NCBI GenBank assembly: GCA_003024175.1
Contig: MDYQ01000464.1
Coordinates: forward strand, 1 to 64,000
Direction of reading: 5' to 3'
Origin: Planoprotostelium fungivorum
Lineage: Eukaryota; Evosea; Variosea; Cavosteliida; Cavosteliaceae
Length of the DNA: 64,000 bases
Each line of letters opens with the position of its first letter. Position 1 is the stretch's first letter. The position numbers were made by a program, and so were the translations under genes. The notes beneath the pieces were generated by a model. The model did no database searches. It was not told where the DNA came from and saw only the letters and a program-made list of their open reading frames with translations. This document shows positions 34,301 through 46,900 of this stretch, one piece after another.

Positions 34301-36144
34301 CAGTAGGCGATGAAAGCGGAAGAGGCGGCTTGTAGATGGTCAATAAATGTGTGATATCACGGGAATAACTCACAATTGTTGATGAATGTGTTGTTGGGGT
34401 TTGTGATCCAGAAGATAGAAGGCTGAACGTCGTGAGGTAAGAGAGGAGGGAACATGGGCTGTGCATAGATGCCAAGGTTGCCAATGAACTCGTTCAGTGT
34501 CTCTGCACCGTCTTCTCTGTCCTTCGTTCAGTCTGTCTCTTCTCTTTGTCTCTCATCTCACATGAAGTAACAGTGACCATGAGTCTTGTAAGCCACGTTG
34601 TTCTTCACAATGGCTCCATCAGTCTCTGTGCGGACGTCAATCTTCATCCCACGGAAAAACAATAAAAGATAAAATAAATTCATGAAGACTCACCGTGGAT
34701 GGTGATGCATCTCTGGTAGACGTGATGCACTGCACAGTTCTCGATGTTCTTGTTCTTTCCTACGACTGATCCCATGTTGTGGAAGTGCACTGGGTATCGA
34801 CTTATGAATCCCTTCTGTCCCATTCGAGTGAATTCCACGCCGTACAAACTGGTCACGGGGCCGTTTCTGAACAGAGTGTGGCCACCATAAGAGGTGACGT
34901 CAGAGCTCTCATCACCTCTCACGACGATCTTTCTGGTCAACCATCTGTCTTCTCATCAATTTCATGTCGTCAGGTGATCTGATGGTGATGAAAGGTTCTA
35001 TGTCAAAGCAGAGGAGAGATGTTCGAGACATACCCCACTTCAGCTCGCATGTAACCTTGGCCCCAGTGAGTGTAGCTGTCACATCATGTCAGGAGATCGT
35101 GATGATTGATGCATCGTGTATCTCACTTGAGAGGACGATTGAGGAGGATGGTTCTGCCTCCGTTCTTCACGGCGAGGATGGTGAATTCTTCGCTCTGCTC
35201 TGGAAAGGAATAGGTGTTGCTACCTCCTGATGTCATGGTGCCCATCGGACTCTGACCCCCAGCATTGGTAGTGTTATACTTTCCTCTTCCTGGGAACACC
35301 TATAATTCCTCGTCAGAGAAACTCCACAAGATGAGACAACATGATTCAACGTATGATTCACGAGACATCATTCATCATCTTCACCTCAGAGAAGTCGGTA
35401 GAGGCGATGACGATGCGATCGTTGACTGCCCACTGTACTGCATCTCTCAAGTTCAGAAGAGAGGAGCCGTTGACGGCAGTAGAAGACAGGAAGGTCCAAG
35501 TGGGTCCATTCACTCGACCATACATCTGCACTGAGCCGCCGGTGGCCACGATGATGGCTTTTCGAGAATGTCAGAGACATCTTCGATGTTGAAATGGAGG
35601 TGTGTGATCACCTTTGCCTCCAAAGACGGTAGTAGGAGCCTCGTTAACAGGGTCTCTTCCTGTGGAAGAGTCAGTCTCTAATAGGTGGGGTGAACGTAGT
35701 GACTTACCTAGATTGGTGAAATTGTTCGGATGTCCATACAGTGTGATATAGACCTTTCACCGTGTGAGAAGTTGGGAGGTGATATGCGATCCCACCTTGT
35801 TAGTGATCGGACAATCACTGGACCCAACGGTGAGAATTCCCCCGCTGTTGACGACGATACCGTTCGACTTAAAGTCCATGTTTGTGTTGCTGAAATACAA
35901 ATGGCCAGAGACCTTGATGACTCCTAAGACGGCAGAAGGAGCCACATCCAATAGAACGGACGTGCCGGCTGCAATGGTCACATCGGCTTTCGGCTGATTC
36001 CATTGCGGCACTGTCCATGTCAAACATCTCATACAGAAATACCTCCTTACCAGAGGACCACTTTTGAAAGCTAGATACATCCACACAAGCACCGAGGCCC
36101 ACAGACACCAAGCTGAAGAGGAAGAAGAGGACAACCTTCCTCAT
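31354..36144 (-). CDS. Secreted G8-domain protein of the CEMIP/TMEM2 type
   Basis: ATG 36144 begins a signal peptide (MRKVVLFFLFSLVSVGLGA). The first intron leads to a G8 domain: WNQPKADVTIAAGTSVLLDV, VLGVIKVSGHLYFSN, GGILTVGSSDCPITNK. Next come a GG-like segment and parallel-beta-helix repeats (RWLTRKIVVRGDE, MGQKGFISRYPVHFHNMG, IENCAVHHVYQRCITIHG), matching CEMIP, TMEM2 and fibrocystin-L. Further helix repeats run through IDSMPNADQSMSTGSW and a large exon at 32802-33839. The C-terminus (LPKENIMGRPKGNRMG) stops at TGA 31354-31356. About 20 introns, roughly 1,350 residues. In animals CEMIP and TMEM2 degrade hyaluronan. The substrate here is unknown, and no membrane anchor was seen. Confidence 0.82.
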
Positions 36145-36393
36145 GTTGGTTGTGTGAGAGAATGTTCTAACCGGCAGCGTCAACACCGATTGATAGCTGA
36201 CAAAAAGGAGCGGGGTATGAAGGGATGCGTCAGCAGGCAATCAGGCCCGCCAGAGGCATTTCGGGCTTGGGCAACAGGTGGAAAATGCTTCTTCTCCTGA
36301 CGCTAAAGCTTCACACGTCCCACTTATTGACACCACCACAACCTCTACTCAGCTGTCTTAAAGTGAAGACAAAGACAGAAAATAAAAGGTCTT

Positions 36394-39300
36394 CTATAAT
36401 ACAAACGGATCTTCATCCAAGTCCTCGTGCGAATTCGCAGACTCTTCGACCCACTCTCGGGTCACAACGAAGGGTGGTCGCCTCGCGAATTTCATCCTAT
36501 CTGATTCAGAGATGGTCTCTCTTCTCTCTTCACCTCTTGATGACCTTCTTGATGGTGTCTAGCCGGGTGATGTCTTCTCTGTCCATGATGATGTGGGTCG
36601 TGTCCGCTCCTATGCAATCTAAGATTGTCGCTCCGTAAAATTTGAGAACGTGCTCGGTCAACTCTAACGGACAATTGTCCATCGACGTCGTCGGATCACT
36701 GCCTCTCATCAACAAAAACGTGATGTGCATCTCATGCGAACACGATGTGATGTCGATGTGAAAGATGTCAAGTGAAAGATGGACATGATGATCGTCACCC
36801 CAGTACTGCGTATCGATCGAGGTAAACCTTAAACTGTCTGAAATGTGCCCACCAGCACTTTCCATCAAAGTACTTCTTCTCGAAGAGGAGGATGTCTTCC
36901 GACGTGTTCACTCCACCTCTCACCGTCTTCACTTCTCCTTCTTTCATCTGCTTCTCCACTTGCTCGAACGCTTCGTTCAGTGATTTTGTGGTCGCTGCGG
37001 TGGTAAAACTGTCACCGAATCGATCGATCTCCTTCAGAAAGTTGATCTTTGTCTGCGGCGTCGTGTACAGCATGTACCTGCGTCGTGTCAGGCGGTGCGA
37101 CGCCATTTGACCTCACTTGGGTTGCAGGGGAATGAGACTGCCTTGAGAAGACACGTCCGTCAGCCAAGTTTGATTTACGACGTCGACTGATCCACCATCG
37201 ATGAGATTCTGCACTTTGAGGCCTGGTGACGTCAGAACGATAGACATGACGTGTCATCTCACTTTTCTTTCCGGCTAGGATGATTCGCGTGTGTGTGTTG
37301 GGGTATTGTACCACCGTACCACCGTTCTGGACTACAATTGTCTCCAACTCTTGCTTCGTGACGTCACCTTCTCCGTTCATCACACAGAATTCCCATCCAT
37401 CAAACAGTCTGATGCAGGTCAATTCGATCCATCAGTATACACACAGTGTCATGGACATCATGGATATCTTTCACCTCGATGTCACTTCGACGTTGTTCGC
37501 GTCAATACCACGGAGACTACTCAGAACAGACTTGGCCTTGCGAACAGAAACGGTCTGTCGAATGTCATCTCAGTCATCACTGTCAACTCACCTTGACTTT
37601 CTTCGTCTTCTCTTTCGTCTCCGTCTCACTCGCTTTCCTCTTACCGAATCTCCCGCCAAATTCTTTTGTCAGCTCCTCGATCTCCTGTGATGAAATAAAC
37701 ACTCTTGCGTTGTAGATCGACTCACCGTAGTCGTGGTGCATTCACTCCACATCTTGTCCATGCGAATGTTCATCACTCTGGGAAATCTCAAGGTCACACC
37801 CGTACGGTACTTATCCGATGGGATGATCTGAGCTCCCTTCACTTGCAAGATCTTCGAACTGTCGACGTTCAGATGCATCTCTGTGTCTGCATCTCACTCT
37901 TTCGGTTGAATCCACAAGTCAGGTTTCTCTCTGAGAGGCTCGGCCAGCTGAAAGCAATTGGGAGGGTTCAGATTGTTGAATGGTCTCCAGTGTGGCTCCA
38001 ACACCTTCTGGAGCTGCTTCAACTGCTCGTCTGAGTATCCACTTCCCACTTTACAGAAGGAGTGGAGTCTGATGAAAATCTCAACATCTTCACATATGAA
38101 TCACACTCACGCTTTGATTCCACCGGCTCTCTCTTCGTCAGGCACGGCTACAGCGAGGAGAAAGTGAGACACGGTACCTCCTCTCCTTCCCACACCAGAT
38201 CCATAATATCCACCGACGATGAGTAAGTCCAGATTGTCACCCACGCCGTCGATGTATTCCGGTTTCAATTTGATCCAACGACCTTTCCTCTCGTTCGGAA
38301 CGTAAGTCGCGTTCAGATTCTTGATCATGATGCCCTCCTCTCTACCGAGATGAGATACGTACGCATACGTACGGTACGTACCTCTTCAGTATGGCCTGAT
38401 CGAGTGCCTCCGTGATGTCTTCCACCGTCTTCGCTTCCCTCTGCTCTACGACTTCTATAATCCTCGCCTTCGTTCGTATGCACCTCTTGAGAAGGACCAT
38501 ACGCTGTGAAAGAGTGAGATCCATCACAGATCGATTGTTGACGTAGAGGAGATCGAATGCGACATCTGTGAAACATCAGGGGATGGAGGGGAGAAGAGCT
38601 CACAGCACAACTGCTTGCCGGTGTTCTCTGAGGACTTGTTCAAGGGCATGTCCCTGGCGTTCGTGGCTGATGGACGATCAGATGATGATGTCAACTCTTC
38701 TGATCACCGAAAGTCTTCAATTTTCCAAATTCTTCGAATCGCTGTGTGATCTCATCCCAGACAACTAATTCTCCGTCGATGATGCATCTGTCATCATCTC
38801 ATCAGCATCTCATGTACATCATCATCATGTCTTCACCTCGATACGAGAACATGTCCCAGTATGACCGGAGTCAATATGGCACCATAAATGCCCGTCACAT
38901 CATTGGCATTCCTGGAAAACAATTTGATCTGATCTCATCATCAACTGGAACGCATCACGTCAACTTTCACCTCTCTTCCATTCTTATGGATCTGAACTCT
39001 CTCCCCGTCGAATTTCTCTTCAACGATGAAGGGATCACCGTTCATCGCTTTGATGACGTTCTCTGGTGCGTGACGACTGGCCAGCATAGGTTTGATCGGA
39101 TTGAAGAGGTTGATGGACTGGACGAGATCATGACCTGCGATCGTGATGTCTCTCACCTCAGATGAAGCGTTGCCGACCTTATATCCTGGTGTCTTCAGTT
39201 CTTGACACACGGCACGGAGATTTGAAGAGACATTGAAGAGCTGCAGCGCATCGGGGTGGAAGAACTGCAATATCGTCTTCTCTGACATTCCGATCTTCAG

Positions 39301-40027
39301 ATCTAATCGCATCGATCGATTAGATTAGAGGTGAAGTGCAACCGCAAGTCTTACCTTTAAGGATGATGCGAACGATCCATTTCTGCTCGGTGGCTGTCGT
39401 CTTTCGAAGGAGGTGCTTGAGGACTTTGATCCGATCGACTCGCTCGGTGGCTGCATTGAGCTGATCGAGCGTCTCATTCAATTGCATGACGGACATTGTA
39501 CCCGTGGCTGGGCATCTCGTTCTGAGCGACGTGTAAACGGCTGTTCCAAAGTCGCCAGAGACTTTGTCTTCGGTGCCCGCCGTCTTGCCTGGTCTCTTCC
39601 AGTGGATGAGTCGCTGAGCATCATCACTATTGGGAGCTATGTTGAGAATTTCGACGTAATGACGTCCTAAAACCGTCTCTTTCATGCCGTATGATTGACG
39701 CTCTTTATCCAGCTGCGAAGATTGACATCTTCATCGAGAATGATAACTTACCTGCGGGAGAAGGAGTCGCAATAAAGGAAAGAAATCATCGTCTTTGTAA
39801 TGTCCAAAGAAAGTCTGAAGAAGTTTTTGCCTACCGAGTGATTTTGTGTTGGATGTGCAACGTTCAAACAGTTGACATACGGCTGAGAAGGGAACTAAAG
39901 CAGCGAAGGATCCTCCCGTCCCCCTCTGATCTCCAGAGGAGAAGTTTGGATCGAAGGCGTCATCCAAACCGTGATACTCGTTTCGGTCTGCGCTGAAATT
40001 ACTCTCGTTGTCCTCTGAGTCCATCAT
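36394..40027 (-). CDS. LIG4: DNA ligase IV
   Basis: From ATG 40027 ([10 protein letters not shown]). The DNA-binding domain has [17 protein letters not shown] and a hydrophobic LLRLLLPQ stretch. The segment [20 protein letters not shown] precedes the nucleotidyltransferase core with the active-site motif [15 protein letters not shown] (K-x-D-G). Two BRCT domains follow: one near 37265-37425 ([28 protein letters not shown]) and one near 36430-36870 ([49 protein letters not shown]). It ends DLDEDPFVL with TAG 36394-36396. Short introns throughout. It joins double-strand breaks by non-homologous end joining with XRCC4. Confidence 0.92.
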
Positions 40028-40310
40028 CTTTGAGATGCATCGGTTGGGCAGCAGTTTACAGCCGACAATTTTAAATTCAAAAATGCGTTTTGGCCCCAAA
40101 ACTCAGACACTTGAACTTGAATCAGAAGAAGATGTACATATTCACCAACAATGGATCGTACTTTGTACTTAGGTAGATGCATCTCTGAGAATAACGAAAT
40201 AGACCTCCGTTGAGTCGCTCACTGTTTGTCACCAACTAGTCGTTATGCAAAAAGGTGTTTCTCTTCGAACACGGATTCGATAAATCGACAGACGAAAAGT
40301 AAAGTAACAT

Positions 40311-41330
40311 CTATCTTCTACCAGCGAACCAGTAGACCAAGAATCCAGCCAATCCCAACAACACCAGGACTCCGATCAACAGGAGGCAGCACAGCTTATT
40401 GCGGCTGGATCTGAACCACCGTCAACCTCGCTTCACCTCTAAAGTTGATGATGATGTCACCTCTGATATTCGGATGCCTTTCGGATGTCCATCAGACCCT
40501 CATCGGACTTGATAGTGGCGTCCTGAACGTTCGACTCTATCGTATCGATCATCGGTTGCTGTTCGTGAACCATCTTGGCGACATCTCCAAACACCTTCGA
40601 GTCTCACTCTTGGTTCACGACTCTCTCGCTCACCTCTGCAAGATCGGTAAAGTCTCTCTGCAGTTGGATGATCTCTTCATTCCTCTCTCGAATCAGGTCA
40701 TTTTCGACATCGTATGAGGAGTCATGTTCGACCTTCTTGAAACTGCTGCTGAGTTGATCGCTTCCTATTCGATTTGAGTGATCGTCCTCTCAAGTCCTGA
40801 TTTCACCTGTGGTGTCGGTGCCGAATTCATCAGAGTATCGGTGTGTGTCGATCGCCTCTGTCATGGGATATTGTCTCTCCTTCTGCAGGCCCTCTGACGT
40901 GAGGCGCTGGCAGCGATCCATAAGACTTCTCAACTGTTCGGCCAATTTCTCTGCCTGGTACTTATCGGCACCTTGTCCGTCTCTCTTCAAGAGAACGGAT
41001 GCCTCTTTACCCAAACTCATACATACTGCGGACTAACGTCAGAAAAATGATGGACCCGGGAGATCCTCACGAGCTCTCTTGTCCTTGAGTTGATTACGCA
41101 GGAGTCCATTGTCTTTCGATGTACCAATCTGTTGTGTGAGCCGATCCAACGCACCCACTTCATTATTGAGACGGCTAGTCTTCTCAACCACCCCACTTAA
41201 ATTGCCTCTGTGTTCCGTTCAGCAGATGTCACAGTTGGGAGGTTGGTGTGGTATCGGAAGAAGATGAAGATGTTATGCGTGAGACAATAGGGCATCTGAA
41301 TCACCTAAGAGGTGTTCTCTCGTCATTCAT
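40311..41330 (-). CDS. Syntaxin-type Qa-SNARE
   Basis: The start ATG 41330 (MNDERTPLR) joins in phase through a 97-nt intron to GNLSGVVEKTSRLNNEVGAL. The N-terminal helices include IGTSKDNGLLRNQLKDK and KYQAEKLAEQLRSLMDRCQR. The SNARE motif is RNEEIIQLQRDFTDLAEVS through EQQPMIDTIESNVQDA with a central Gln, followed by a basic NKL and a C-terminal anchor (CCLLLIGVLVLLGLAGFLVYWF) ending AGRR. Stop TAG 40311-40313. It drives membrane fusion in the endosomal/vacuolar or late secretory route (syntaxin-7/12 or Pep12-like by feel). The precise subtype is not settled. Confidence 0.85.
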
Positions 41331-41716
41331 GTTTTAGAGGACGGGTTGATCTCAAGGTTTCGCGAAGAATGACCGAATGAGGGACCTGATCTTGAATTTT
41401 TTGACAGGCTCCGAGGCGGGTTGTTTTAGGTTTTACCGCCTCGCAACACAGAACATTCTCCAACGTGACAAATGGATCCAATCTATCAGGTATCGCCACC
41501 ATGATAATGTGGAGTGAAGACGCTCCTGTACAAGTTCTGGAATGACACCGAGGTGCAATTCTCGATAGCGCGTTCATATCGTCGTTTAAACCTGGTCAAT
41601 TCTATTTAGCTATCGAACTGCTCAGTCCCAGTATTGATCAACAGCCTCTGTAAAACCATATCTACATCGTTGTAGCAGGGATCATATTATGTACATCCAC
41701 TAATTATTTTCCGCTC
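41331..41716. promoter_or_regulatory. Intergenic region between two divergent SNARE genes
   Basis: The 386 bp between the two SNARE start codons shows no gene. Open frames here are the shadow of neither exon nor intron with support. It may act as a shared promoter, which is inference. Confidence 0.35.
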
Positions 41717-42187
41717 ATGCGTCATACAGGAACAGCCGCACCGCGCAATGCGAACAAGGATAGAGCGTCTCTGCTCGGGCTCCCTTCACGAAATGACGCC
41801 TCTTCTTCTTCACAACTTGAGAGCGAGGAGTTACTGATGGGTCAGAATGATGCGGCGCTCGACGATTTGGCCAGAACAACATCAATGATAAGAGATATTT
41901 CCATCGATATGAGATCCAATTTGGATGAGCAACAGAAGTATCTCGATAGCATGGTGATTGGATCGCTTAATCATTGCAACTGATTTCCTCAGAACACATC
42001 GGCCACCGGTATACAAGGATTATTCAACACAACTATGGATCGTTTCACAACAATGCAGCAGACAGGAGGATTCAAGGCCATGGTCAAATTAGTTGGTGCA
42101 TTGGTTGTCGTGTTTCTTCTCCTCTATATCATCGTATCCTACATGTCTTCTCGAAACTCCCATGCAAAGGTATCCACAGCCAATTGA
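41717..42187 (+). CDS. BET1-like Qc-SNARE
   Basis: From ATG 41717: a polar N-terminus (MRHTGTAAPRNANKDRASLL), then a SNARE motif (LDDLARTTSMIRDISIDMRS, EQQKYLDSM, and after one intron GIQGLFNTTMDRFTTMQQ). A C-terminal anchor follows (MVKLVGALVVVFLLLYIIVSYM) and TGA 42185-42187. The length of about 145 residues and the order fit BET1/SFT1-type SNAREs of ER-Golgi or intra-Golgi transport. Confidence 0.8.
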
Positions 42188-42593
42188 GGCTTTTGAGGTG
42201 AGAGTGAGTCGACGTCTCTCCTACATCCTGACTCTCTTCATCGTCTGAACCGTTGTGACAGCCCTTTGTCTGGACCTCGCCACAATCTATTCACAAGGCC
42301 ATTCGCTCGTGCTCCATTCTCGTTGAATAGACATCCATTTGTACATCCGCTCTCGTCACGTTCGTGTCTCAAATGGTATAGATTAACGCCAGCAGAGCAC
42401 GACAGCGACGTATACATCCGATATTGTCTATAATTTGCTGGTGTCGTTGAAATCAATTTATATTCGAACGAAAAGAAATAACCGTTACGTACTGTGTAGA
42501 CGAATACGTTAGCGGAAAAGTGGGTGAGTATAACGGCAAGATCACTTCATCGCGAGATCATCAACCACACTCGCTTCAAAATTACACACAAAT
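42188..42593. other. Intergenic region, no gene recognised
   Basis: About 400 bp with no supported exon, tRNA or repeat. A frame on the - strand at 42238-42456 lacks domains and splice context. Confidence 0.4.
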
Positions 42594-43478
42594 ATGACCG
42601 AAGAGGAAGAACCGTGTCCAAAGTGCTCATTTAATTTCAACATTATAGAACTCATCTCTCACGTCGAGGCTTGCAATGGGATCCCAGTAGAGGTGATCGA
42701 TCACCCGCTGATATAATGATTGTTATCGAACCATCACGTAATCACGTAATCGTCTTCCATTCATTCATCGCGCCAGTCGTTGTTGGAACCTTCGACTCCT
42801 CCAGCAACGAAAAGAACCATCGAAGAAACGTACGAAGACACACCCCTCAATCGCACACAACGGTACCATCTTAGAAAGGCCATCAAACAGATCCCCGAAC
42901 ATCAGCTGCGATCTGTATTAATCGAACTATCCACCAGTGATCCTCTGTTTGAGAGAACTCTGGCGACCGAATTGACAAAGTACTATCAACAGGAACAAGT
43001 TGTCTGGGTCGAATGTGTTCACTGTGGAGGTGCATTCGACCCCGATGACGAGAGACAAGAGAATGAATGCATCTACCATCCCGGTGAGATCATTCGTCAT
43101 CCGACATCACGCCACCGTCAATCATTTCGAATAGTATTCTCAACACCACCAACTCTCACCATCACTATACCACCATCTCAACACCATCAATTAATCGCCC
43201 ACCATCGTTTCATCCCATCATCGTGGTCCCACCACATCATCACGAAATCACATGATCGTGACCTCCGTCTCATCCTTTCCACAGGTAAAATGGAATGTGA
43301 TTACGACTCGGAGGCTTGGGCAGATTGGGAGGAGAAGAACATCAACACAACACAAAGCAAGAGCGATAACCCCGCCGGCTTCCGCTGGACGTGTTGTCAG
43401 GAGCCAGGAGATCTCACCATGGGCTGTCGGTCAGACCGTCACGAGACGAGAGAGAAGAAGGCCAGAAATAGATATTGA
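42594..43478 (+). CDS. Zinc-finger protein (N-terminal CxxC, C-terminal Cys/His domain)
   Basis: From ATG 42594: EEPCPKCSFNFNIIELISHVEAC, a compact C-x2-C...H-x3-C finger like UBZ or C2HC fingers. After a long 82-nt intron come a helical region (RTQRYHLRKAIKQIPEHQLR) and a second cluster, VECVHCGGAFDPDDE, CIYHPG, CDYDSEAW, FRWTCCQEPG, GCRSDRHE. This cluster resembles the Cys/His domains of small zinc-binding proteins found across protists. An intron of about 200 nt, long for this genome, splits the second cluster between CIYHP and GKMECDYDS. It ends at TGA 43476-43478. The function is unknown; ubiquitin or protein binding is possible. Confidence 0.65.
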
Positions 43479-43958
43479 CGAAAAGACGTTCACCATCATC
43501 CACCATGGTTGTGTGTCAAGTGCAGCCGTGTGATGGAGTGATACATATGCATATGCTGTCTGTACTACATCGGTGAAGCCTCCACGAGCGTTGGAGTCAA
43601 ATCCACAGTCTCCATCCCTATCTCGCCCGCGGACAAACATTTCCGACGAAGCTCAAAACAAAAGATGACCAACAACGATTCTGAAGACAAGTTTTACTAC
43701 TTACAGAAACAGCTACAGAACAACCGCCTTGACTTGTTCTTTGTTTGTCGGGTTGAGGGGCTTCTGTTGCTAGCAAGCATAGGTCTGTCAAGAACTTGTT
43801 TCAGCTTCTCATAGCGGAACAATGTAACGGCTGTCGCAAGAATAAAAGGAAGGTGTGCAAAGTGAAGGGAGACAAAACAACAGACATCCGTCAGACCACA
43901 CAGAACGGATCCGATAGAGAGGGCGGCGATCAGAAGCTACAGAACACACACGTTCACG
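43479..43958. other. Intergenic region with a doubtful small open frame
   Basis: A possible small gene starts at ATG 43666 (MTNNDSEDKFYYLQKQLQ) and could splice to a frame with CNGCRKNKRKVCK. That frame then runs into the signal-peptide exon of the next gene in another phase, so it is not called. Confidence 0.3.
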
Positions 43959-46900
43959 ATGGTTCCTCTCTTTGTATTTTTAATATTGGCTTCGAGCATT
44001 GTGGAGGTAGATTCACAGTTAACAACTACCCTGGGGACACTCTATTCGAGTCTTGGAGGTGATATCTATGAATTCCGACTCTAGATTAACATTGTAGGGT
44101 CATCTTGGTATAATCGAACGAGATGGAACACAGGCGAAGATCCATGCACTTGGTATGGTATACACTGTAGCGGAGGAACCGTGTCCATCAACTTGTCCTC
44201 GAACAACCTCGCAGGTTCCATTCCTCGACAGATATCCCAAGTGGGTTGCGAGGATGATCTACATTCCTGATCTCTCGCAGTTGTCTAATTTGACTTCACT
44301 CGATCTGTCTTCCAACAGGATATTGGGTTTGTCCATTCCAACTTACAAACCATTCACCAACTACAGGCTCCGTCCCATCCAGTCTCACTCTCCTCCAACA
44401 GCTTACCTTCTTAAACTTATCTCACAACATGCTTCAAAAGATCCCATATTTTGATCAATCACCGCTGCAGACCATCGATCTCTCATACAACGCTATATCG
44501 GCATTGATCGATTCTTTTAACGGAATGGAAGATCTAACCAATCTCGTGCTGTCTTACAACATGGTACGTCCTAATCACTTGTCCAACGATCACGCTGATC
44601 CTTCGCAGATAACAGGAAACCTCACAGATCTGGGAGAGACCTCCACTCTGACAAGTAAGATCATCTTCATCATCGCACCCTCTAAAGACCTCAGGTCTCA
44701 TCGTCAACAATAACATGTTGGATGGAAGCCTCTATAACTTGCCCGTGTGGGAGAGCCTCAGATTCATGTCCATCAGCTTCAACGCGGTGAGATCACGTGA
44801 CGACCGTTTCCCATGTAACGATTGTAGATCGTCTCAGATATTCCGGAGACTTTATCCACCATGCAATTGGTCAGTCTGGTGAGAGGATTTGAATGTTAAC
44901 ACATCAAACGTCTGATTCTGAGGCAGGAGGCCAACAACAACATCTTGTATGGCCAACTACCCAATCGATGGAGTCCCATTTTGCAGAAATTGAATCTGGT
45001 GAGTCCGTCGTTGTAAAGCAGACTGAGACGTTGCAGGCGAACAATCAATTGGTCGGTGACATACCGGAAGGTATCTGGACTTCTTCTTCGTTGAAGGTTT
45101 TGTACCTGTACGGTGAGTCTACCTCTCTGTTAACTTTGTCTGACTCAGGGGAGGTAACAGACTGGAAGGCACGATATCTCCCTCCATCTCCAACATGAAG
45201 AATCTGAACGGTGTGTCACGGCCTCTTTCACTTTCTGACTCGTTGTAGTTCTACTTTTGGCGGGAAATTTTCTCCAGGGAACGATCCCCGAATCGATCGG
45301 GGCGTTGAGAAACTTGTTCTGGGTGAGATGACGTCATCCATTTACAACTCAATCGATGATCAGTTGGACGTTTCTTTCAACAGCCTCACCGGAAATATTC
45401 CAGAAGAAATGGTGAGTCCATTCTTCCGTTCATCCGTTCATCCGTCCCAGGCCGATCTCGTCAACCTCTCTACCCTGGACGTCAGGTGATGTCACATCAC
45501 GTGACCATCGTGCTGACGGCTCGCAGCTACAACGTATTAGAAGGAGAGATACCTGGTGGTCTGAGCCGTCTTCCCTTGCAACAACTGTCACTCGAGAACA
45601 ATAATTTCGTGGGCGATTTTCCAAGCAGCTTCGTCAACTCGAACGCTTCTTCTCAACTGCAGACCATCAACTTGGCCAACAACGCTCTATCGGGGGACGT
45701 GAGTGACGTCATCGTTGTAGACGGCTGAAGTCGTCGTCAGATCTTGTCCGTATTGTCGACGTGTAAGTCACTCGTCAGCATAAACCTACAGAACAACAAT
45801 TTCACCGGTGTCATCTCTCAGTCCTCCGTTGTCAGTCCCAATCTGGCCAGGTGAGTTCGGTGTGTGCGTGAGATGTCTCACTTGATGATAGTCTCATTCT
45901 ATCCAACAATCGATTCAGTGGATCTCTACCGTCTCAATTTTACATGCTGACCAACTTGGAGACTTTGGATTTATCTTACAACGATTTTTACGGTAAGGTT
46001 GACACCTTATGATATCGTTTGTGACGTCACAATCAGGTCCGATTTCGGTCAGATCGGGTGCACCCGCTTTCCGTTACATCGATCTGAGGTACACGTCATC
46101 GTAGTCGATGACGTCATCTGACGTCACGCAGTCACAATCGGTTCAATGGATCGTTTCCCAGCATCTCTCAGTTCAGTCAACTCACTCACCTTGATCTGTC
46201 TCACAATCAACTCGAATCGACTGATCTGGTGACCATCAGTGGATTACCTTTCCTCCAGTACATCGGTGATGAATATCTCATCGATGTCGACGTCTGATGA
46301 AATGTAGACATATCGTCCAACCTCATCAGTGGCACTCTTCCCATCATCGATGGTTTGAGACAGGTGATGTGACGTCATCGTGACGATGAATGACGTCATC
46401 AGTTACAATATCTGATCATGTCCAACAATTCGTTCTACGGAACGATCAATCCCGGTGGTAACGTGAGTCGATATATTCATCTACAACGAGTGACTCGCAC
46501 ACAGAGTTTAGACGGTCTCATTCATTTGGACCTATCCGACAACATATTCATAGGTGTGTCACTCTTACATTTCTTCGTAACTGAAGTAATCAGGGCCCCT
46601 GCCCTATTCTCTGGGCAGACTGACAAAACTGACTCGACTCGATATCTCCAACAACTATTTAACGGGAGAGGTACGTTGTATGACGTGTGATGACGTCATC
46701 TCACCGAAGGGTAGATACCAGGGACGATGGCCAGGTGTAATGCCCTCGAGATATTCGATGCGTCGAACAACTCTCTCCTTGGAGGACTCGATGCCTTGGC
46801 CGGTGAGACTTCGATCTCACTCTTACATGTGACGTCGCGACAGGCATTCGAAGCCTACAAGAGATCTACTTGGACAATAATTTCTTCAATTCATTTCCGG

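Noticed and set aside
42238-42456. - strand open frame between BET1 and the zinc-finger gene
   Set aside because: No domain and composition unlike coding exons nearby.
43796-44062. Cys-rich frame (CNGCRKNKRKVCK) like a fungal Zn2Cys6 finger
   Set aside because: Cys spacing does not match that family, and the frame overlaps the signal-peptide exon of the receptor kinase in another phase.
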